The position numbers and the translations under genes were made by a program. DNA of 38,526 nucleotides from Candidatus Eiseniibacteriota bacterium. GTDB taxonomy: Bacteria; Eisenbacteria; RBG-16-71-46; CAIMUX01; WJJG01. Below, piece after piece: positions 32,851 through 38,526 of this stretch. Below the pieces are notes generated by a model that searched no databases, was not told the DNA's origin, and worked only from the letters and a program-made list of their open reading frames with translations. The stretch lies in the NCBI GenBank assembly GCA_023129715.1, contig JAGMBO010000080.1, positions 1 through 38,526 of the forward strand, in the 5' to 3' direction. Within the stretch, counting starts at the first letter, position 1; each line of letters opens with the position of its first letter.

Positions 32851-33483
32851 ATGAGTATTCTCGAGCAGATCTCCGCCGAGCTGCAGCGCGGTGAGGAAGA
32901 ACGCGTCGGTGAGCTGACCCGTCAGGCGATCGCCGAGGGCCTTGCGCCGCAGCAGATCCTCGATCAGGGGCTCATCGGCGGCATGAATGTGATCGGTGAG
33001 CAGTTCCGCGATCACGAGATCTTCCTGCCCGATGTACTACTTGCGGCCAGGGCGATGTACGCCGGCATGGACGAGTTGCGGCCCCTGCTGATCAAGGAGG
33101 GGATCCCGACCTCCGGCAAGGTTGTCATCGGCACGGTCCAGGGGGATCTGCACGACATCGGCAAGAACTTGGTCGGCATCATGCTGCGCGGAGCGGGCTT
33201 CGAGGTGATCGATCTCGGCAAGGATGTCACTCCCGATCGCTTCGTCACCGCTGCCGAGGAGTCGGGCGCACAGGTGATCGGGATGTCGGCGCTCTTGACC
33301 ACGACGATGCCGGTGATGAAGCAAGTCATTGGCCTGCTCGAGGAGAAGGGACTGAAGGGCAAGGTGCGGACGGTCATCGGCGGCGCCCCGCTCTCAGAGG
33401 ACTTCGCCCGCCAGATCGGCGCCGACGCCTACGCCTTCGATGGCGCCAATGCGATCGACCGGGTCAAGGCGCTGGTTGGCTGA
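32851..33483 (+). CDS. Corrinoid (cobalamin-binding) methyl-carrier protein, MtaC/MttC/MtbC type
   Basis: The start has AGGAAAGGG upstream. The 210-residue protein has an N-terminal four-helix cap (1 to about 85, with 'LIGGMNVIGEQFRDHEIFLPDVLLAARAM'-type residues) and a Rossmann B12-binding domain. The DxHxxG motif is Asp99-Leu-His101-Asp-Ile-Gly104 (QGDLHDIGKN), in which His is the lower cobalt ligand. 'SALLTTTMPVM' and GGAPLSEDFARQIGADAY complete the fold. It carries a methyl group between the MttB-like enzyme and an acceptor methyltransferase. It overlaps the next gene by one base (TGATG), so the two are translationally coupled. Confidence 0.95.
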   Translation: MSILEQISAELQRGEEERVGELTRQAIAEGLAPQQILDQGLIGGMNVIGEQFRDHEIFLPDVLLAARAMYAGMDELRPLLIKEGIPTSGKVVIGTVQGDLHDIGKNLVGIMLRGAGFEVIDLGKDVTPDRFVTAAEESGAQVIGMSALLTTTMPVMKQVIGLLEEKGLKGKVRTVIGGAPLSEDFARQIGADAYAFDGANAIDRVKALVG

Positions 33484-34385
33484 TGGATAACCTGCTCGTC
33501 AGACTGAGCCGCGGCGAGATCCTCGTGGGCGATGGGGCCATGGGAACGATGCTGATGGAACATGGCCTCGCCGCGGGGGGCTGTCCGGAGGCATTCAATC
33601 TCGAGCGGCCGGAGGTCTTGGAGCAGATCGCTCAAGCTTATCACGCAGCGGGCGCGGACATCGTTGAGACCAACACCTTCGGCGGTTCGCCGCTGAAACT
33701 CGCCCAATATGGCCTTGCCGATCGAACCGAAGAGATCAATCACAATGCAATCGCGGCGGTGCGCCGCGCGGTGGGCGAAGATGCCTACGTATCCGCCTCC
33801 TGCGGGCCGACCGGCTGCACGCTGAAGCCCTATGGCGATACCGACCCCGATGAGATCGCCGCGGCCTTCCGGCGCCAGCTGACCGCGATCGTCGAGGCTG
33901 GAGTCGACCTGATCTGCGTCGAGACGATGACCGATCTAGTCGAGGCGCGTCTGGCCGTCGAGGCGGCCAAGCGCATCGCGCCCGATCTTGCCGTCGCTGC
34001 CACGATGACCTTCGATGCCACGCCCCGGGGGTTCTTCACGATCATGGGGGTCACCGTCGCCCAGGCGGTCGAGGGGCTGACGGCCGCCGGAGCCGATGTG
34101 CTCGGATCGAACTGCGGCAATGGGATCGAGGGTATGGTGGCGATCGCCCGCGAGTTCCGGGCGCACACCGAGCGCCCGCTGATCATCCAGTCGAATGCCG
34201 GGCTGCCTCGGATGGAGGGCGATCATTTGGTCTATCCGGAGACGCCCGAGTTTATGGCGGCGCGGGCCAAAGAGCTGATCGCCGCCCGTGTCGGCATCAT
34301 CGGCGGCTGCTGCGGGACGACGCCCGAGCATATCCGTGCGTTGCGCGGGATCGTCGATGCCCATCGATCGCGCGCGAATACCTGA
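33483..34385 (+). CDS. Homocysteine S-methyltransferase (MetH N-terminal/BHMT domain)
   Basis: The start codon overlaps the previous stop. The 300-residue TIM barrel begins VGDGAMGTMLMEHGL, and has 'ETNTFGGSPLKL', 'SCGPTG' and the zinc-binding Cys211 (GSNCGNG) with Cys276-Cys277 (GGCCGTTPEH). These three cysteines bind the zinc that activates homocysteine in MetH and betaine:homocysteine methyltransferase. No folate-binding or cobalamin domain is fused. Strict pairing with a corrinoid protein indicates methyl transfer from methyl-corrinoid to homocysteine, giving methionine. Another thiol acceptor remains possible. Confidence 0.92.
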   Translation: MDNLLVRLSRGEILVGDGAMGTMLMEHGLAAGGCPEAFNLERPEVLEQIAQAYHAAGADIVETNTFGGSPLKLAQYGLADRTEEINHNAIAAVRRAVGEDAYVSASCGPTGCTLKPYGDTDPDEIAAAFRRQLTAIVEAGVDLICVETMTDLVEARLAVEAAKRIAPDLAVAATMTFDATPRGFFTIMGVTVAQAVEGLTAAGADVLGSNCGNGIEGMVAIAREFRAHTERPLIIQSNAGLPRMEGDHLVYPETPEFMAARAKELIAARVGIIGGCCGTTPEHIRALRGIVDAHRSRANT

Positions 34386-34507
34386 GTCGGCGCCGCCGCC
34401 AGGCGCTGCCGAATCCGCTGCCTCGAGACGTGCCCCTCGCCATCGCCGCGCTTCCGGGAAAAAAACCGGGGCCAAGGCGTATTACCCGCCCTTCCGTATG
34501 CGTCGTC

Positions 34508-34531
34508 TATAATGGATGCGCAGAACGCATC
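34508..34531 (+). promoter_or_regulatory. -10 box and start-site hairpin before the small secreted protein
   Basis: TATAAT at 34508-34513 is followed at once by GATGCG (34515-34520) and CGCATC (34526-34531), a perfect 6-bp inverted repeat around five bases that spans the expected transcription start. No clear -35 box is seen 17 bases upstream. It could be an operator or a 5'-end stabilising hairpin. The gene begins 43 bases later with GAGGAGG in front. Confidence 0.45.
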
Positions 34532-34574
34532 TCGAGGACGGCATTTCACAGGATGTTGCAGAGGAGGTGCAGGA

Positions 34575-35051
34575 ATGAAGACGTATGCAGGTCTCGCACT
34601 GGCCCTATGCGGGTTGCTTCTCGTGCCGGCTCAGGCCTCGGCCCTGCTGGAGCTGGAGATGGGCTTCGAGCCGACCGAGGCGTGCCCCGGGGACGCGGTC
34701 CAGTTCTTCTTCTCGCTGGAGAATGTCGGGGATCAGGACGAGGAAGTGACCTTCTCGGTGACTCTGACCTTCGCCGATATGGTCTTCGGTCCCTTCGAGG
34801 GGACCTTCCACCTAGCCGCCGGCGAGGAGATCGCCCGCGAGGTGCGCTTTGTCGTCCCGATGGGCACGCCTCCGGGGACCTTGGTTCTGGAGGCGACGGC
34901 TGCTGATTCCGCTGGCGCGGTCCACGCGCAGGCCCAAGTCGAGATCCTCGACTGCGGGGATGTTCCGGGACCGTTCGGGAAGGCCGAGGGACACACCAAG
35001 AAGCTCCCGCGCACGGTTGCCAAGGCGCTGCGGGGCATCGGTCTGAAGTAG
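34575..35051 (+). CDS. Small secreted Ig-like (CARDB-type) protein
   Basis: The start is ATG 34575, after GAGGAGGTGCAGG. The 158-residue product has a signal peptide (MKTYAGLALALCGLLLVP, cleavage near ASA). One beta-sandwich domain (about 23-130) follows, with 'EACPGDAVQFFFSLENVGDQ' and 'GTLVLEATAADSAGAV', resembling CARDB/NEW3-type adhesion-related domains. The C-terminus is short, basic and Lys/Arg-rich. Unlike its larger neighbours it lacks the FlgD-like tail. A terminator follows, so it is probably a single-gene transcript. Confidence 0.75.
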   Translation: MKTYAGLALALCGLLLVPAQASALLELEMGFEPTEACPGDAVQFFFSLENVGDQDEEVTFSVTLTFADMVFGPFEGTFHLAAGEEIAREVRFVVPMGTPPGTLVLEATAADSAGAVHAQAQVEILDCGDVPGPFGKAEGHTKKLPRTVAKALRGIGLK

Positions 35052-35061
35052 GTGAGTTCAA

Positions 35062-35100
35062 GGCCGGCGGCCGCATGGCCGCCGGCCAGTCTGTTTCCGA
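35062..35100 (+). terminator. Terminator-like hairpin after the small secreted protein
   Basis: GGCCGGCGGC (35062-35071) and GCCGCCGGCC (35078-35087) form a perfect 10-bp stem with a six-base loop. The following sequence (AGTCTGTTTCCGATTTCC) is only moderately T-rich. The hairpin resembles the one at 9127-9165. Confidence 0.7.
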
Positions 35101-35127
35101 TTTCCTAGGTAGGAGGTTCTGCCTGAC

Positions 35128-36843
35128 ATGCGATGCATCGGGCTGCTTCTGACAACGTTGCTCTGCTCCGCCTCGATGGCCGGATCGCAGGTCGATCTGC
35201 TGGCAGACTGGGAGGGCCCATCCCCGGGCGAGCAGTTCGGGATCGCCTTGGCCATCGGCGGTGACGCCAACAACGATGGCCTGGCCGACCTCGCCATTGG
35301 TGCGAGCACCAACGACGAGGGAGGCGAGAACGCGGGAAAGGTCTACATCTATTTCGGCCGCGGCACTCCTGCTGCTGATCCCGATGTCGAGCTGATCGGC
35401 ATGGCGGGCAGCTTCTTTGGATCCGAGGTCGCCTGGGCGGGGGATGTCGATGGCGATGGCCATGACGATCTCCTGGTCGGTGCCTTTCGGGATTCCGAGG
35501 CGGGGGCGAATGCCGGCAAGGCCTATCTCTTCCTCGGCGGCGAGCCGATGGGCACGCTCCCGGCGCTGACTTTGGTAGGGCCGGCGGCGGGGGCCTATTT
35601 CGGCCGCGCCGTCAGTGGTGCCGGTGACCTCAACGGCGACCTGCTTGCCGACTTCGCAGTCGGGGCACCGCGCACTGCCAATGGAACGGTCTACGTCTAT
35701 TTCGGAGGTGATCCTCCGGATGGAACGGCGGATCTGGTTCTCAATGGCGCCGCGGAAGGGGATCGCTTCGGCTCGGTGATGGCGGGCCCGGGGAATGTCG
35801 ACGGCCTTCCCGGTGACGATCTCCTGGTCGGCGCGCCGCGGGTGAGTACGGCGCACTTCTGGCAAGGTGCGGCGTTTCTCTTCTCGGGTGGCGCCATCCC
35901 GGATACGCTGGCCGACTGGAGCTACATCGGCGATGGCGCCGGAGACCAGTTCGGTAGTGCCGTCGCCGGTGGAGGTGATGTCAACGGTGATGGGATCGAC
36001 GACCTCCTGGTTGGTGCGCCTTATCTCAATGCGGCTGGCCTGGTCGACGCCGGAGGCGCCTATCTCTTCTATGGCGGGACACCGATCTCGGCAACGCCCG
36101 ATCTTCTGATCACCGGCTCGAGCCAAGAGGAGAACCTCGGGTGGAGCGTTGCCGGGTGCGGCGATGTGACCGGCAGTGGTTTCGGACACTTCGTCATCGG
36201 CGCGCCCGGAGACGACGGCGGGGGTCAGGACACCGGACGGGTGGTGATGTCTCCGGGGGGCAACCCTCCGGATCCGGCCGATTTCGTCTGGTTCTCCGGC
36301 GAGCAACCAGATGATCAGTATGGTTACAGCGTTTCCGGAATGGCCCATGCCGGTGTAGAGAGCTTCACGGGCGACAGTCGCCCCGATTGGGTAACCGGAG
36401 CCTGGGGCCACGGTACCGCCGGGAAGGGCTACTTGTACGGCCTCCCCGGGGCGGCAGCAATCGATCCGGGCGACGGCAACTGCGGTGACGGCAACCGCGG
36501 CTACGCCAGAGACGGCCTGGCACTTGCCCTGGGGGGCAATCCGGCTCGCACCTTCACCTTTACCCTGGCGGGGGAGGAGCATTCGCTTTCCGAGAGCGCT
36601 GCTCATGGGCGGCGAGGTGACGCGGCCTCATCGGCGCTGCAGGTTCTGCGCCTAGACATCGTTGCCATCGACGGTCGGCGCGTGCGCTCCTTTACGTTCA
36701 GCGGACGCGATGGCGCAATGCCCGTCGTTCACTGGGACGGGCGCCGTCAGGATGGTCGTCGTGCCGCCGCGGGCATCTACCTGGTGATCTGCGCGCGAGC
36801 GGGGGAGATCCTTGCAGCAAAGCGGATTGCGCTGCTGCATTAA
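35128..36843 (+). CDS. Secreted FG-GAP (integrin-alpha-like beta-propeller) protein with degenerate sorting tail
   Basis: TAGGAGG precedes the ATG. The 571-residue product has a signal peptide (cleavage near MAG-S). About six or seven FG-GAP repeats occupy residues 30-430, each with a calcium-binding loop such as GDANNDGLADLAIG, GDVDGDGHDDLLVGA or GDVNGDGIDDLLVGA. Repeat 6 (GDVTGSGFGHFVIGA) has lost the acidic residues. The C-terminus (about 505-571) contains VHWDGRRQDGRRAAAGIYLV, an FlgD-like tail without the usual PNPF start. It is probably an extracellular or surface structural or binding protein. Residues between about 440 and 500 are Gly-rich and low in recognisable domains. Confidence 0.9.
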   Translation: MRCIGLLLTTLLCSASMAGSQVDLLADWEGPSPGEQFGIALAIGGDANNDGLADLAIGASTNDEGGENAGKVYIYFGRGTPAADPDVELIGMAGSFFGSEVAWAGDVDGDGHDDLLVGAFRDSEAGANAGKAYLFLGGEPMGTLPALTLVGPAAGAYFGRAVSGAGDLNGDLLADFAVGAPRTANGTVYVYFGGDPPDGTADLVLNGAAEGDRFGSVMAGPGNVDGLPGDDLLVGAPRVSTAHFWQGAAFLFSGGAIPDTLADWSYIGDGAGDQFGSAVAGGGDVNGDGIDDLLVGAPYLNAAGLVDAGGAYLFYGGTPISATPDLLITGSSQEENLGWSVAGCGDVTGSGFGHFVIGAPGDDGGGQDTGRVVMSPGGNPPDPADFVWFSGEQPDDQYGYSVSGMAHAGVESFTGDSRPDWVTGAWGHGTAGKGYLYGLPGAAAIDPGDGNCGDGNRGYARDGLALALGGNPARTFTFTLAGEEHSLSESAAHGRRGDAASSALQVLRLDIVAIDGRRVRSFTFSGRDGAMPVVHWDGRRQDGRRAAAGIYLVICARAGEILAAKRIALLH

Positions 36844-36855
36844 CGTCTGAACGGC

Positions 36856-36885
36856 TTGACAGCCGGGCCAGAAACGGGATAGAGT
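36856..36885 (+). promoter_or_regulatory. Sigma70-like promoter of the second subtilase gene
   Basis: TTGACA (36856-36861), 18 bases, then TAGAGT (36880-36885, four of six). The predicted start near 36892 leaves a usable leader only for the ATG at 36956, not for that at 36902. Confidence 0.55.
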
Positions 36886-36955
36886 TTTCCTAGGCTTTGA
36901 GATGCCGGGCGCCGCCTCGACGGTCGGCGCAGTGCCACGAACAGGTGATGAAACC

Positions 36956-38506
36956 ATGAGCGCATCACCGGCGAGAATTTCTACCCCGAGGCGCAATGCC
37001 GTGTGCGCTTCACTGACCGCTCTGTTCTTCTTGGTGTTTCTCGTGGCGCTTCTGTATCCCGCCGGAGCCGTCGGCGGGAGTGACTTCATCCCCGAACAGG
37101 TCTGTGTGACCCTTCAGTCCGATGCACCGATCCACGAGTTCAACGCTCGCTGGGGAACGACTACCCTATTCGCCCTGCCCGAAAACGATCTCTATCTCGT
37201 GGCGGCTCCAGGCGTCGAGAACCTCGAGGGACTCGCCGCGCAGATGAGCGGAGACTCGGCGGTGGTCGTGGCCGAGCCCAACTACTATCTGCAGAAGCCC
37301 GAGTGTGTGCGCCAGATGGTGATCGCCGCGGTAGGAGGCACCTGGGACGACTACCAGGATCAGACCTTGACCGACCGCATCGGCCTCGAGGAAGCACACT
37401 CCGCAAGTACCGGGACGGGCATCGTGGTCGCCGTTCTCGATACGGGCGTCGATCCCACGCACGAGGCTTTTCAGGGCAAGCTCTCTTTCGGCGGCTTCGA
37501 CTTCGTCGACCAGGACCCCGACCCCTGGGAAGAGGCGAATGGTCAGGACGACGACGACGACGGCCTGATCGACGAGGGGCATGGGCACGGCAGTATGGTG
37601 GCGGGCATCGTTGCGCTCGTGGCCCCGGAGGCGACGATCCTGCCGATCCGGGTTCTCGACGATGAAGGCCGCGGCGATCTTTTCACCATTGTCCAAGGTC
37701 TCCTTTACGCGCTCGGGCGTGGGGCCGATGTGCTCAACATGAGCTTCGGCACGCCGGTGCCGGTCGAGACGATCACGCGGCACCTCGAGCTGGCCAACGT
37801 TCTTGGCGCAGTGGTTACCGCAGGTGCAGGGAACGAAGGACGCGAGGAACCGCCCTACTATCCAGCCGCCGACGACCGCGCGTTCATGATCACCGCGCTC
37901 GACTCACTCGATATCAAGGCGACCTTCGCCGACTATCATGAGCAGGTCGTCGTCTCGGCGCCGGGCGTGGGTGTGCGCAGCGCCTATCCCGGCGGAGAAT
38001 GGGGAATCGGCAGCGGCTGCTCCTTTGCCGCCCCCTTTGTCGCCGGAGAGGCGGCCTTGATCCTCGCCCTGGAGCCGGGCTTGCCGCGGGACGAGGTGGC
38101 TGCGCGCGTGGAGGCGGGGGTCGAGCCGATCAACGGGATTCCCGGGAACGAGCCCTATCTCGGCAAGCTGGGCACGGGGCGGATCTTCTTGCCTCTGGCC
38201 CTGAACGCACCTACGGCGGCGGCGAGCGGCGATCCCGCGCTCCAGGTGGTGCGCGTTTGGCCGAATCCGACCCGCGACGTCGTCTACTTGAGCCTGGACC
38301 ATGAGTGGGGGCGCGCCTCCCGAATCCATCTCGAGATCATCGATCCAGCCGGACGGAGGCTGGGGATCAGATCGGCTGACCCTGGAGCAGTGCTGCGCTG
38401 GCCGCTTCCACACTCTGACGGTGAGCCGCTCCCAGCCGGCATTTATTATGCCCGCCTGCGCTGTGGTGACGAGACGCATTCGATGCCTTTTGTCGTGATT
38501 CGCTAG
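36956..38506 (+). CDS. Secreted subtilisin-like S8 serine peptidase with FlgD-like sorting tail (second copy)
   Basis: ATG 36956 is preferred over 36902 on promoter position and an AGGTGA site. The 516-residue product has a signal peptide (ALFFLVFLVALLYPAGAVG). A short prodomain (about 45-125, ending 'VVAEPNYYL') follows. The S8 core has Asp162 (VLDTGVD), His211 (GHGSMVAG), the oxyanion Asn in GAGNEG and Ser356 (CSFAAPFVAG). The tail (about 430-516) has VWPNPTRDVV and LPAGIYYARL but lacks a clear WDGR. Compared with the 965-residue subtilase at 16859 it has no accessory beta domains. It is probably an extracellular peptidase, or a maturation peptidase for co-secreted proteins. The window ends 20 bp after its stop. 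Confidence 0.93.
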   Translation: MSASPARISTPRRNAVCASLTALFFLVFLVALLYPAGAVGGSDFIPEQVCVTLQSDAPIHEFNARWGTTTLFALPENDLYLVAAPGVENLEGLAAQMSGDSAVVVAEPNYYLQKPECVRQMVIAAVGGTWDDYQDQTLTDRIGLEEAHSASTGTGIVVAVLDTGVDPTHEAFQGKLSFGGFDFVDQDPDPWEEANGQDDDDDGLIDEGHGHGSMVAGIVALVAPEATILPIRVLDDEGRGDLFTIVQGLLYALGRGADVLNMSFGTPVPVETITRHLELANVLGAVVTAGAGNEGREEPPYYPAADDRAFMITALDSLDIKATFADYHEQVVVSAPGVGVRSAYPGGEWGIGSGCSFAAPFVAGEAALILALEPGLPRDEVAARVEAGVEPINGIPGNEPYLGKLGTGRIFLPLALNAPTAAASGDPALQVVRVWPNPTRDVVYLSLDHEWGRASRIHLEIIDPAGRRLGIRSADPGAVLRWPLPHSDGEPLPAGIYYARLRCGDETHSMPFVVIR

Positions 38507-38526
38507 TGTCGTGTCCCAGGAATAAC

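Noticed and set aside
32782-32880. Cobalamin riboswitch before the corrinoid gene
   Set aside because: A hairpin and a 'CCGGTG' occur, but the conserved B12 box and the rest of the core are absent.

Overview
This 38.5-kb window is GC-rich, densely coding bacterial chromosome. I see no rRNA, tRNA, CRISPR array or intact insertion sequence. Four large secreted proteins end in the same roughly 80-residue C-terminal module (an 'xPNPF' strand, then 'W-D-G-R', then 'A(S)GIY(Y/F)'). This is the FlgD-Ig-like / Por-type sorting tail common in the Fibrobacteres-Chlorobi-Bacteroidetes superphylum and in uncultured high-GC lineages around it, such as Eisenbacteria-, Krumholzibacteriota- or Latescibacterota-like bacteria. 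Together with several lipoproteins this suggests a Gram-negative, proteolytic, probably uncultured organism. The phylum is my inference and was not tested.

Layout. 0.3-3.4 kb: a secreted parallel beta-helix protein with the sorting tail. 3.5-6.9 kb (minus): an MscS-type channel and a cytoplasmic S9 peptidase. 6.9-7.2 kb: a minisatellite. 7.3-12.4 kb (plus): a DMT/EamA transporter, a fasciclin protein with an eight-residue cysteine ladder, a CoA-disulfide-reductase-like flavoprotein and a KefB-type antiporter. 12.4-12.8 kb: a decayed piece of a YhcG/DUF1016 nuclease gene. 12.8-15.3 kb: a bleomycin-hydrolase-like C1 peptidase broken by one extra C in a C7 tract, then a secreted thioredoxin-like protein. 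15.3-16.0 kb (minus): an exported cyclophilin. 16.0-16.9 kb: a long structured, repeat-bearing non-coding region. 16.9-19.8 kb: a subtilase with the sorting tail. 20.0-21.2 kb: an AAA/DUF4143-type ATPase with its own sigma70-like promoter. 21.4-23.9 kb: an S41 lipoprotein peptidase and a LolA-like periplasmic protein. 24.2-24.5 kb (minus): a Gly-rich zinc-ribbon protein. 24.8-27.9 kb: an aminotransferase, a radical SAM protein and an M48 lipoprotein peptidase. 28.0-30.3 kb: a membrane-anchored alkaline-phosphatase-superfamily enzyme. 30.4-34.4 kb: a four-gene corrinoid methyltransferase cluster. 34.6-38.5 kb: a small secreted protein, an FG-GAP protein and a second subtilase, the last two with sorting tails.

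The most interesting unit is the corrinoid cluster at 30402-34385. It encodes a non-pyrrolysine MttB-family methyltransferase, a stand-alone MetH-type reactivation protein, a corrinoid carrier protein and a homocysteine S-methyltransferase. These are the parts of cobalamin-dependent methionine synthase on separate chains, with the folate-binding module replaced by an MttB-like enzyme. The simplest reading is a folate-independent route that moves a methyl group from an unknown, possibly quaternary-amine, donor through a corrinoid protein to homocysteine.

A second theme is protein export and turnover: two subtilases, S41, M48, C1 and S9 peptidases, an exported proline isomerase and a thioredoxin-like protein. 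A third is frequent local sequence repetition. Tandem repeats with units of 15, 18, 20-21, 24, 30 and about 44 bp occur both in genes and between them, and long G or C runs of up to ten bases are seen.
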